Assembly: GCA_963799365.1 (NCBI GenBank)
Contig: CAWCWV010000017.1
Coordinates: 620,001 to 684,000 of the forward strand
Length of the DNA stretch: 64,000 nt
Direction: 5' to 3'
Source: Marinirhabdus sp963799365
Lineage (GTDB): Bacteria; Bacteroidota; Bacteroidia; Flavobacteriales; Flavobacteriaceae
Position numbers and translations under genes: made by a program. Of this stretch, positions 1 through 8,112 are shown in pieces; the stretch's first letter is position 1, and every line of letters starts with the position of its first letter. The notes beneath the pieces are model-generated. The model was given only the letters and a program-made list of their open reading frames with translations, did no database searches and had not been told where the DNA came from.

Positions 1-2340
1 ATATTTAATGTTCAATTAAAAGAAGAGTTAACAGAGCTTGAAGAGGTTTACATACAAAGTGACAGAAGAGCTATAGTTGTGAAAAACGACACCACGATCT
101 TCAATCCCGAAAAATTCATGGATGGCAACGAACGCGTTGTCGAGGATTTAATTAAAAAACTCCCTGGGATGAAGGTTGAAAATGATGGTCGCATAACCTT
201 TAAAGGAAAGGCTGTTGAAAGTTTACTACTAGACGGTGACGACCTTTTTGATGCAAACTATACTATTGGCACAAAAAACATTGATGTTGCTATGGTTGAT
301 AAACTCTCTGCTATAGAAAATTATATAAAAAACCCACTCTTGCACGGTATAGACCAGTCCAACGCAGTTGCCATTAACCTAACCTTAAAAAAAGGAATAA
401 CAGATTTTTCCAGTAATAACAATGTTGGCATAGGAGTAGAAAATAGTTACGACATAAACTCAAACATTCTTGGTGTCTCAAAAACGTTAAAATCTTTTAC
501 AACCGCCTCTTATAATAACGTTGGAAAAGAAACAAGTCCTTACGATTATTTTTCTTCTAACAATGTAGGGTTTAAAACAAATACAGACAGACAACTGAAA
601 ATCCCAAAAATATTGAATGGTGCAAATTTTAATTCTGACATAGCTACGGAGCGATCCAGAATAAACAACAATCTTTTTGCAAGTGTAAACTCAATTTACA
701 ACGTTTCTAATAAGATGGGAGTTAAACTTAATATAGATTATAAAAATGACGCATTAAAAAGAGATAATTTTTCAGAAATTAACTATCTCTCTCCATTAGA
801 TTCATTAAACAGAATTGAAGAAGAAGGTATTATTAAAAAACCAGCCTTTATAAAAAGTACCTTAAAAAATACGTATAAGCTTTCAGAAAATTCATTACTA
901 GAGTATGAGGGGAAGTTTTCACTTGAAGATATTGCTACAAACATACATCAAGATGTGAACGGAGCGGCTCAAGGAAGTGCTATAAATAATAAGGAACATA
1001 TTTTTAAGAATACATTGAGTTATACAAAACGACTTACTAAAAAAAGCGCCTTATTTGGGGAGTTAGTAGTTAATAGAAGTAAGTTAAATGAAGATGTACG
1101 TATCGCCCCAGACAGTAGATTAAACAACGCTACAAGCAATCAAAAAATAGCAATTAATAACAAGTCAATTCTAGCAAGCACATATTACTTGCTAAATCTG
1201 GATAAATTTAACACAAAGATTGGCGCTGGTTATGTGCGTGAGGAGATTAGCTTTTTTTCAGATTTAAACAGCAATTTTTTAGCGCTTTCAACTAATAATT
1301 TTGAGTATACAACAACATATCCTTGGTTAGAAACTACTCTTTCCTATTCCCTACAAAATTGGAAATTTAAAACCAAATTACTATTCCGTCAAGTAGCACA
1401 AGGAATTGAAAATAGAAATACTCTTTTAACTAGTGATGCTAAAAATTTTGAAATAATTCCAAATGCAGAAATAACGTATTCAATAAATAAAAAATCCAGC
1501 CTCAGGCTATTTGGATCATACAATCAAGAAATTTTGGGTATTGAAAATTATTTTGAGAATATAATTTTTACCTCAAACACCAATTCACTAAAAAATAACC
1601 AAAGTTTTGAAACTCTAGATTCTCAAAACATATCTTTGACTTATAATTACAATGACTTTTTTAATTTGTTTCAGTTTTATTCGGGTATATCCTATAATTA
1701 CAATCCAAATAATTTTTTCTACGATTATACTATTACGTCATCTTTTACTGAAAATACTAGAACGCTATTAGATTTAGACGCAACATCGTATTCAATTAAT
1801 GGAGGGGTTGATACATTTATAAATTTTTTAAACTCTAATGTAAAACTGAATACCGCATACAGTATTAATAAGTATAAAAACAGGATTAATAACGCTGAAA
1901 TTAGGGAAAATAGTGCTAATTCTTTATTTACAGATATAAACTTAAAAACTGGGTTTCTCGGTATTCTAAATTTTGAAAATTCGTTTCAGTTTATAAATAC
2001 AAAGTTTAAGACAGCTATTGATGAAACCCCTCCTGTAAGTAATAATTCGTTTGTAAATAGTTTTAAAACGTACCTAAACCCAAAAAAGAACATACGCTTT
2101 GTTGTAGGCGCAGATTATTACATTCCAAGTTCAATAAATAAAAATGAATATCTCTTTTTTGATACATTACTAACCATTACTTCAAAAAACAAGAAGATAG
2201 AATACTCATTGATTTCAAAAAATATTTCTGCGAAAGGGAATTTATTTCAGACAAATTATATTTCAGATTTCTCAACAACGAAGTACAGTTATACTATTGT
2301 CGAGCCTTATATTTTACTATCGCTTAACTTTAAATTGTAG
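1..2340 (+). CDS. Outer-membrane beta-barrel protein, TonB-receptor-like (5' truncated)
   Basis: The reading frame is open from base 1, so the gene begins before the window; the GTG at 79 is only the first start-like codon inside it. The first visible part (LPGMKVENDGRITFKGKAVESLLLDG split over the first 60 residues) has the plug-like pattern seen in Bacteroidota outer-membrane barrel proteins that carry an N-terminal carboxypeptidase-regulatory-like domain. The rest is rich in alternating aromatic/polar strands with Asn and Ser turns and ends in LLSLNFKL, a typical terminal strand with a near-terminal aromatic. It is probably a TonB-dependent-receptor relative in the outer membrane; the substrate cannot be told. 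No SusD partner follows. Confidence 0.75.
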   Translation: MFNVQLKEELTELEEVYIQSDRRAIVVKNDTTIFNPEKFMDGNERVVEDLIKKLPGMKVENDGRITFKGKAVESLLLDGDDLFDANYTIGTKNIDVAMVDKLSAIENYIKNPLLHGIDQSNAVAINLTLKKGITDFSSNNNVGIGVENSYDINSNILGVSKTLKSFTTASYNNVGKETSPYDYFSSNNVGFKTNTDRQLKIPKILNGANFNSDIATERSRINNNLFASVNSIYNVSNKMGVKLNIDYKNDALKRDNFSEINYLSPLDSLNRIEEEGIIKKPAFIKSTLKNTYKLSENSLLEYEGKFSLEDIATNIHQDVNGAAQGSAINNKEHIFKNTLSYTKRLTKKSALFGELVVNRSKLNEDVRIAPDSRLNNATSNQKIAINNKSILASTYYLLNLDKFNTKIGAGYVREEISFFSDLNSNFLALSTNNFEYTTTYPWLETTLSYSLQNWKFKTKLLFRQVAQGIENRNTLLTSDAKNFEIIPNAEITYSINKKSSLRLFGSYNQEILGIENYFENIIFTSNTNSLKNNQSFETLDSQNISLTYNYNDFFNLFQFYSGISYNYNPNNFFYDYTITSSFTENTRTLLDLDATSYSINGGVDTFINFLNSNVKLNTAYSINKYKNRINNAEIRENSANSLFTDINLKTGFLGILNFENSFQFINTKFKTAIDETPPVSNNSFVNSFKTYLNPKKNIRFVVGADYYIPSSINKNEYLFFDTLLTITSKNKKIEYSLISKNISAKGNLFQTNYISDFSTTKYSYTIVEPYILLSLNFKL

Positions 2341-2560
2341 CATTTTGCTTCTTTTTTTGTGATTTCTCATAAAGGCTTGTATTGAGTATTTCGTCAAGCT
2401 CAAAACAGGGGCTGTCGAAGTATCTAAATGACTTTAATTGTAATCTCGAAGGAGGCACGATTGAGAATTAATAATTGAGTGAGCTAGTTTGTTGTTTACT
2501 CAGGATGGAGCTACTTGTCTGATTTCTCCTTGTGTCGAAAAGACTAATGGCTCAAAATAA
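2341..2560. other. Intergenic region with a repeat fragment
   Basis: This 220-bp spacer lies between the barrel gene and the convergent SDR gene and shows no convincing coding frame. Bases 2391-2425 contain an interrupted inverted pair (GTCAAGCTC / GGGCTGTCGAAGT) related to the TTCGACAAGCTCAGG-type short repeat also present at 4796-4820 inside aceF. No clear terminator is visible. Confidence 0.4.
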
Positions 2561-3250
2561 CTAAGGCGTCGAACTAGAAACTTGTAAAATCTTACCGTTG
2601 TACATTTTATTTCCTGTTAAGGAAAAGTCCATAATGTATTTTGCCATTTCTTTGGCTGTAACTGGTGCTTTGTAACCCGGGAATGCTTCTTCCAGCATTT
2701 CAGTCTGTACAGCCCCCAACGCTAAGCAATTAAAACTTGGACCTGTTTCTTTGCACTCTTCTGCTAAAACTTCGGTAAGCGTTATGATAGCTGCTTTACT
2801 ACTACTATAAGCTGCCAAACCAGGAAATTTCATACTTCCTTGAATGCCTCCCATACTACTAATGTTCACTACGTGACCGTCCTTTTTCATAAAAGGCAAG
2901 ACAGTCTGTGTCATCACAGCAGCGCCAAAAATATTTACCGCATAACTGTCTTCAAAGTCTTCCCATTTCAGTTTTGAAAAGGGCTTATTCACCAAATATC
3001 CAGAATTGTTGATGAGTACATCTACGTGGTTCCACTTCTCCTTCAAAAAATCGCCCACGCGGGTGACATCTTTTTTATCAGTGATATCACAAGAGAAACA
3101 CATACAATTTGAAATATCCAAACCAGAAACAGGGGCAGCATCACGAGATAAAGCTAGCACGTTGTGTCCAGCATCAGTAAATAACGAAACCAGCTCGTAG
3201 CCTATGCCACGACTGGTTCCTGTGATAATGATGTTTTTTTGTTTAGGCAT
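2561..3250 (-). CDS. SDR-family NAD(P)-dependent oxidoreductase
   Basis: A 229-residue classical short-chain dehydrogenase/reductase. The Rossmann nucleotide-binding motif TGTSRGIG is at residues 11-18, the NNSG variant of NNAG near residue 82, and the catalytic YSSSK (Tyr-x3-Lys) near residue 148, preceded by the conserved Ser in VNISSMGG. Length is normal for the family. The substrate cannot be predicted. It lies downstream of aceF on the same strand but is separated by a hairpin at 3297-3312, so it is likely transcribed at least partly on its own. Confidence 0.9.
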   Translation of the reverse strand: MPKQKNIIITGTSRGIGYELVSLFTDAGHNVLALSRDAAPVSGLDISNCMCFSCDITDKKDVTRVGDFLKEKWNHVDVLINNSGYLVNKPFSKLKWEDFEDSYAVNIFGAAVMTQTVLPFMKKDGHVVNISSMGGIQGSMKFPGLAAYSSSKAAIITLTEVLAEECKETGPSFNCLALGAVQTEMLEEAFPGYKAPVTAKEMAKYIMDFSLTGNKMYNGKILQVSSSTP

Positions 3251-3296
3251 ATCACAACTTTAGTTTTATTAAAAACTTGGCTTTACTCACCCCTAT

Positions 3297-3312
3297 CCCC
3301 TCTCAAGAGGGG
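3297..3312 (-). terminator. Hairpin between aceF and the SDR gene
   Basis: CCCCTCT-CA-AGAGGGG is a perfect inverted repeat placed 11 bp after the aceF stop codon. There is no strong T-run on the minus strand, so it may be a weak terminator or an mRNA-stabilising hairpin. Confidence 0.5.
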
Positions 3313-3322
3313 AAGAAATAGG

Positions 3323-5086
3323 TTACACAAACATAGTTACAGGATTCTCAATATACTGTCGTACTGTTTGCAGGTATTTCGCTCCTGTGGCTCCGTCAAC
3401 CGTTCGGTGATCGCAGGCCAGGGTTACAGTCATAGTGTTACCCACAGCGATAGCTCCATTTTTAACAACGGGTTTTTGCACGATAGCCCCAACCGATAAA
3501 ATAGCCGAATTTGGCGCATTGATAATACTAGTAAATTCTTTAATACCAAACATACCCAAGTTAGAAACTGTAAAAGTACTTCCTTGCATTTCATCTGGCG
3601 TTATTTTCTTACTTCTTGCTTTGCCTGCCAATTCTTTAACGTTGGCTCCTATTTGGGAGAACGTCATTTGGTCTGCAAATTTTAACACTGGAACTAATAA
3701 TCCTTCGTCCACCGCTACAGCAACTCCAATATGAATATGACTAGCAATTTTTGTAGTGTCTCCTGTCCACTGGCTGTTTACCTGTGGGTGTTTGCGCAAC
3801 GCCATAGCGCAAGCTTTTATAATCATATCGTTGTATGAAATCTTTACATCCGGATCGCTATTAATAGCTGTTCTAGAAGCAATTGCATTATCCATGTCCA
3901 ACTCCACCGTTAAATAATAATGTGGTGCTGTAAATTTGGATTCTCCCAAACGCTTGGCAATGGTCTTGCGCATTTGTGAGTTTTTGATCTCTTCCCAGCT
4001 TTCTTCCCCAACAGGTTGATAGGTTCCTGCCCCTGCAGCAGCTGGCTGGTAATTTTCAATATCGCTCTTTACGATGCGGCCGTTTTCTCCGGAACCGTTT
4101 ACGTGCTGCAAATTGATTCCTTTCTCTTCGGCCATTTTCTTGGCTAGTGGAGAAACGAAAATTCTTTTTGAATCTGATCCCGAAGACTTTTGGGATGAAC
4201 TTGAAGATTTAGATGTATCCTTAGATTCGCCTTCGACCTTGTTCACGCTGTCATCTTTACTTTTCTTTTCTTCTTTTTTAGGGGCTTCTTTTTCTGAAAC
4301 TTCTTTTTTATCTGAAGTCTTTTTAGCAGCAGGTTTTCCTTTTGCTGAAATATTAGAAACATCAGTTCCTTTTGGGCCTATGATGGCTAGTAAGGTGTCT
4401 ACTTTGGCTGTTCCACCCTCTGGTATTCCTATTTTTAGGAGCGTTCCTGAGTAGAAAGACTCAAACTCCATCGTAGCTTTGTCTGTTTCAATTTCCGCCA
4501 GAATATCGCCTTCTTCCACTGTGTCGCCTTCCTTTTTTAACCAAGTAGCGACGGTTCCTTCTTCCATAGTGTCGCTTAGGCGAGGCATGTTGATGATTTC
4601 AACTCCTGCTGGCACTTCCCCTCCGCTCTCTAACTGGTCTTCATCTTCAGTTTCAGTTGTGGTGTTATCGACTTTTTTTTCTGAACTTTCAGCTTCATCA
4701 CCATCTGTAGCTTCGTCTTGAGTTTCATCTTCATCTTCGGCAGCAGCAGCATCTTCTGTTTTATTTTTTCCTTTATTTTCAGCATCCTTCTCGTCGGTTC
4801 CTGAGCTTGTCGAAGTGTCTCCCTTCAGCAAGCCTGAAATATCTTCATCTTTGTCACCAATAATGGCCAACAACGTATCTACATTCGCCGTCTCCCCTTC
4901 TTTAATACCAATATGAAGTAAGGTTCCTTCGTGAAAAGATTCAAATTCCATCGTGGCTTTGTCTGTTTCAATTTCGGCTAGAATATCGCCTTCTTCTACT
5001 GCATCGCCCACTTTTTTGAGCCAGGTTGCCACGGTTCCTTCTTCCATGGTATCACTCAATCGAGGCATTTTTATAACTTCTGCCAT
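3323..5086 (-). CDS. aceF: Pyruvate dehydrogenase E2, dihydrolipoamide acetyltransferase
   Basis: A 587-residue E2 subunit that transfers the acetyl group from lipoamide to CoA. There are two tandem lipoyl domains (about residues 1-80 and 165-245), each with the lipoylation site ETDKATME. They are joined by an acidic/Lys-rich linker and followed by an E3-binding domain (VSPLAKKMAEEKGINL, near residue 310) and a catalytic domain ending with the DHRTVDG active-site motif. The two lipoyl domains are nearly identical, suggesting recent duplication or gene conversion. It starts 3 bp after the pdhA stop, so the two are co-transcribed. E1 beta is not in the window. The linker after the first lipoyl domain contains a short dispersed-repeat sequence (4796-4820). 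Confidence 0.95.
   Translation of the reverse strand: MAEVIKMPRLSDTMEEGTVATWLKKVGDAVEEGDILAEIETDKATMEFESFHEGTLLHIGIKEGETANVDTLLAIIGDKDEDISGLLKGDTSTSSGTDEKDAENKGKNKTEDAAAAEDEDETQDEATDGDEAESSEKKVDNTTTETEDEDQLESGGEVPAGVEIINMPRLSDTMEEGTVATWLKKEGDTVEEGDILAEIETDKATMEFESFYSGTLLKIGIPEGGTAKVDTLLAIIGPKGTDVSNISAKGKPAAKKTSDKKEVSEKEAPKKEEKKSKDDSVNKVEGESKDTSKSSSSSQKSSGSDSKRIFVSPLAKKMAEEKGINLQHVNGSGENGRIVKSDIENYQPAAAGAGTYQPVGEESWEEIKNSQMRKTIAKRLGESKFTAPHYYLTVELDMDNAIASRTAINSDPDVKISYNDMIIKACAMALRKHPQVNSQWTGDTTKIASHIHIGVAVAVDEGLLVPVLKFADQMTFSQIGANVKELAGKARSKKITPDEMQGSTFTVSNLGMFGIKEFTSIINAPNSAILSVGAIVQKPVVKNGAIAVGNTMTVTLACDHRTVDGATGAKYLQTVRQYIENPVTMFV
4796..4820. repeat. TTCGACAAGCTCAGG-type short repeat inside aceF
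   Basis: The minus-strand reading is AGACACTTCGACAAGCTCAG followed by GAACC, the form of a short repeat I associate with intergenic spaces of bacterial genomes. Here it lies in frame in the low-complexity linker of E2 and encodes part of DTSTSSGT. Related fragments occur at 2391-2425 and, more loosely, 33172-33190. Confidence 0.55.
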
Positions 5087-5089
5087 TGC

Positions 5090-6088
5090 TTATAATTTAT
5101 GAGGTAAAAATGGGTAATCTTCTTGTTCGTAAACTGCGTCGTACATTACGTTTTTTTCTGGGTATGGAGATTCTTCGGCAAATTTTTCACATTCTTTCAC
5201 CATCTCCTTTACGCGTTTATCAATTTTTTTGATCTCTTCTTCGGTGGCCCATTTCTTTTCATAAATAGTATGTAGTACATATGAAATTGGGTCTTCTTCT
5301 TGCTTCTTCGCTACTTCTTCTTTGGTACGGTAATGTTGCGCGTCACTCATAGAATGCCCTCTGTAACGATAGGTTCTAATTTCTAAGAAAGTAGGTCCAT
5401 CACCTCGGCGAGCGCGATCTATAGCTTCGTCCATTTCTTTGGCCACTACCTCTGGTTTCATTCCGTCTACTGGTTTACAAGGCATTTCGTAGCCTAAACC
5501 AAGTTTCCAGATATCGGTATGGTTTGCGGTTCTTGCTACCGAAGTTCCCATGGCATATCCGTTATTTTCACAACAGAATACAACAGGTAACTTCCACAAC
5601 ATGGCTAGGTTAAAGGTTTCGTGTAACGATCCTTGGCGTACAGCACCATCCCCCATATAACATAAGGTTACCGCATCACGTCCGTGAAATTTATCTCCAA
5701 AAGCTATTCCTGCTCCTAGTGGAATTTGCCCCCCTACAATTCCGTGACCGCCGTAAAAACGATGTTCCTTGGAAAAAATATGCATAGAGCCTCCTAAACC
5801 TTGTGAGGTTCCAGTGGCTTTTCCGTATAACTCGGCCATGACACGTTTTGGATCCACGCCCATCCCAATAGGCTGTACGTGGTTACGGTAAGCAGTTATC
5901 ATATTATCCTTGGTAAGATCCATAGCATGCAGTGCGCCAGCGAGGACAGCTTCCTGTCCGTTATACAAGTGTAAGAATCCACGGACTTTTTGATTGATAT
6001 ATACCTGCGCTAATTTATCTTCAAACTTGCGCCAGAATAACATATTCTCATACCAATCCAGGTATGTTTTTTTGGTGATTTTTTTCAT
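5090..6088 (-). CDS. pdhA: Pyruvate dehydrogenase E1 component, alpha subunit
   Basis: About 332 residues, the thiamine-diphosphate-dependent decarboxylase subunit. It shows the alpha-subunit signature GGSMHIFSKEHRFYGGHGIVG and the ThDP/Mg motif GDGAVRQGSLHETFNLA with a later NNGYAMGTS. A phosphorylation-loop-like segment YRYRGHSMSD is near residue 245. I place the start at the ATG at 6088 rather than the TTG immediately upstream. It is followed 3 bp later by aceF. The beta subunit must be encoded elsewhere, a common arrangement in Flavobacteria. The leader carries a palindrome and a hairpin (see 6089-6128). Confidence 0.95.
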   Translation of the reverse strand: MKKITKKTYLDWYENMLFWRKFEDKLAQVYINQKVRGFLHLYNGQEAVLAGALHAMDLTKDNMITAYRNHVQPIGMGVDPKRVMAELYGKATGTSQGLGGSMHIFSKEHRFYGGHGIVGGQIPLGAGIAFGDKFHGRDAVTLCYMGDGAVRQGSLHETFNLAMLWKLPVVFCCENNGYAMGTSVARTANHTDIWKLGLGYEMPCKPVDGMKPEVVAKEMDEAIDRARRGDGPTFLEIRTYRYRGHSMSDAQHYRTKEEVAKKQEEDPISYVLHTIYEKKWATEEEIKKIDKRVKEMVKECEKFAEESPYPEKNVMYDAVYEQEDYPFLPHKL

Positions 6089-6153
6089 CAACTATAGTTG
6101 TTGGAATACTGAAAAAGGCTTCAGTATTTTATTTTTCGCGAGTAACAAAAATA
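6089..6153 (-). promoter_or_regulatory. pdhA promoter and structured leader
   Basis: Reading on the minus strand, TATTTTTG (6146-6153) matches the Bacteroidota -7 consensus TAnnTTTG. The leader that follows contains a perfect 9-bp hairpin AATACTGAA/TTCAGTATT (6105-6113 with 6120-6128) and, touching the start codon, the 12-bp palindrome CAACTATAGTTG (6089-6100). The -33 element is not clear. The hairpin or palindrome could be an operator or a translation-control element; that part is inference. Confidence 0.5.
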
Positions 6154-6413
6154 AGGATTTTAAACACTTATATAAAACTTTAGTTTGTGAAATTAAGATT
6201 AGGACGATAATTGGATTTTGGGAGGTTTACCCGTTCCGAATTTCGACGATTTAACTTTTCCTTTCTGTTTGAAATTATTCCGTCGAAATCCACCTTCCCC
6301 CTACACGTAGGATTAAAATACCTGTCTTGCATTGGTGCCTTCCTCTCGTTCCGTAGGTCACTCGTAGGAGGCAGAGGGGAAGGAGCAAATTAGAAAATTG
6401 AAAGCTTACAAGA
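6092..6413. other. 322-bp spacer between pdhA and cdd
   Basis: Besides the pdhA promoter, the part from about 6290 to 6390 holds a long-range inverted pair, CCTTCCCCCTACACGTAGG, then GAGGCAGAGGGGAAGG, of the kind seen as GC-richer dispersed repeats in flavobacterial spacers. No convincing coding frame is present. Confidence 0.4.
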
Positions 6414-6899
6414 CTACAAATAAGAACTATCAAAAATTAAAGGCAATAAGTCTTTTATGGAGTTTGCCTGCACTACTTTGCCGGTTTCGCCCATAAAGTA
6501 GAGTGTAATGGGGCTTTTTTGGTTTACTTCGTATTCTGCCAAAGATTGGCGGCAAGCGCCGCAGGGAGGTGTTGGCGTGTTTACTTCTTTAGTTAATGAA
6601 CGTACCGTTAAAGCCATTGTTTTAAAAGCAACTGCTGGATAAGTTGCGCCAGCATAAAAAGCTGCGACCCGCTCTGCACAAAGCCCAGAAGGAAAGGCGG
6701 CGTTTTCTTGATTATTCCCTGTCACTATTTCGTCATTAGCTAACTGTAAGGCGGCGCCCACCTTAAAACGCGAATAAGGCGCATAGGCTCTTTCACGAGC
6801 TTCCTGCGCCTTATACATTAATTCTTGAATGGACTGCGGAAGCTCTTGTAAAGATTCAAATACCGTAAGTTCGGTGGTGATCGTGAGCTTCTTTGCCAT
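6414..6899 (-). CDS. cdd: Cytidine deaminase
   Basis: 161 residues, the expected size for a homotetrameric zinc cytidine deaminase of pyrimidine salvage. The zinc/catalytic motif CAERVAAF (Cys and Glu) is near residue 75 and the second zinc motif PCGACRQ near residue 112; YSRFKVGAAL precedes them. It starts 8 bp after the porV stop and is probably the last gene of a porU-porV-cdd unit. Confidence 0.95.
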   Translation of the reverse strand: MAKKLTITTELTVFESLQELPQSIQELMYKAQEARERAYAPYSRFKVGAALQLANDEIVTGNNQENAAFPSGLCAERVAAFYAGATYPAVAFKTMALTVRSLTKEVNTPTPPCGACRQSLAEYEVNQKSPITLYFMGETGKVVQANSIKDLLPLIFDSSYL

Positions 6900-6907
6900 A
6901 GGGTGTG

Positions 6908-8080
6908 TTAGTATTCGTCGTACTCGTCTCCAAAGTTGAATGTAAGACCAAAACGAAGGGTTCCTTCTAACGGGCTTCTAACTGCTGAAGTAGAGAATAA
7001 GTAAGAAATATCTATATTGATGGCAGTATATCTAAATCCTGCTCCCAAAGAAAGGAATTTTCTAGAGCCTTTTAAATCACTTTCGTTAAAGTATCCTGTA
7101 CGGAAAGCAAATACATCCTGGTACCAGTATTCTGCTCCTAAAGCCCACGTAAATTCTTTCAGCTCTTCACTAAAACCATCTGGTGCATCTCCAAAAGATT
7201 GGAAGATTCCTGAAAAGAAACTAATATTTTCGTATTCTTCGTCGTCTTCTGCATCAATATCGCCATCACCATCAAAATCTTGAGGCGTTGGAACTAAAAG
7301 TTTATTAACTTCAACTAGCGCGGTCACTTTATTGTATTCATCTAAAATAAAATCGAAACCTGCTCCTAAAGCCATATTGGTAGGAAGGTTGTTTTCCTGT
7401 CCCACTTCGTCATACTTGATCTTCGGACCAATGTTTGAAAAATTGAAACCTGCTCTCCAACGACCATCAAAATCGTTATAGGCAATTTCTTCAGACTGGT
7501 AAAAACCAGCGATATCCACACCAAACGAACTAGCTGCGGAAGCATCTTCGTTGGAAGCTTGTATTTTTAAATCGGATCGTAAGTAACGTCCAGCAACTGC
7601 CATAGAAAAACGATCACTTAACCGAAGTGCATAAGACAGATCGAAAGTAAATTCGTTTGGACTTTGAATTAAAGGCACCTGTTCTGCGGTATCACGCAAT
7701 TCAATATCACCTAAACTAAAATAACGTAAACTCGCAGCCACGGCACTACGCTCATTGATACGATTATAATAGGTTAAATTACCAAGGAAAATATCGTTTA
7801 CCAATTGGCTCAAGTATGGTGTATAAGTAACACCAATACCTTGCTTTGAAATTGCAAAAGCATTTTTTGCAGGATTCCATTGTTGCGAGAAAGCATCTGC
7901 AGAAGAGGCTACACCTATATCTCCCATACCAGCTGCACGAGCATCTGCTGCAATTAATACAAATGGAACTGCGGTTGTGATAACTCTTTGATTAGCAGTA
8001 GAGTTATCCTCCTGTGCTTGGGTTTTCACTGTGACCAAGGCCAATAAAATCAGGATAATTATTTTCTTCATGAGGTTCAA
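6908..8080 (-). CDS. porV: Type IX secretion outer-membrane protein PorV
   Basis: 390 residues with a signal peptide ending near TQAQ. PorV is a FadL-like barrel that hands T9SS cargo to the sortase PorU and to the attachment complex. The N-terminal VPFVLIAADARAAGMGDIGVA and SQQWNPAKNAF are hallmark PorV sequences, and the C-terminus has amphipathic strands ending LRFGLTFNFGDEYDEY. It follows porU by 32 bp on the same strand. An ATG three codons downstream (8071) is an equally good start. Confidence 0.93.
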   Translation of the reverse strand: MNLMKKIIILILLALVTVKTQAQEDNSTANQRVITTAVPFVLIAADARAAGMGDIGVASSADAFSQQWNPAKNAFAISKQGIGVTYTPYLSQLVNDIFLGNLTYYNRINERSAVAASLRYFSLGDIELRDTAEQVPLIQSPNEFTFDLSYALRLSDRFSMAVAGRYLRSDLKIQASNEDASAASSFGVDIAGFYQSEEIAYNDFDGRWRAGFNFSNIGPKIKYDEVGQENNLPTNMALGAGFDFILDEYNKVTALVEVNKLLVPTPQDFDGDGDIDAEDDEEYENISFFSGIFQSFGDAPDGFSEELKEFTWALGAEYWYQDVFAFRTGYFNESDLKGSRKFLSLGAGFRYTAINIDISYLFSTSAVRSPLEGTLRFGLTFNFGDEYDEY

Positions 8081-8112
8081 ATTTTTGCAAATATATGTTA
8101 ATTTTTTATTTA

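Noticed and set aside
4074..4454. Long plus-strand frame opposite aceF
   Set aside because: It is the antisense of the low-complexity Lys/Glu/Ser linker of E2 (giving Ser/Phe/Leu runs), a typical shadow frame.
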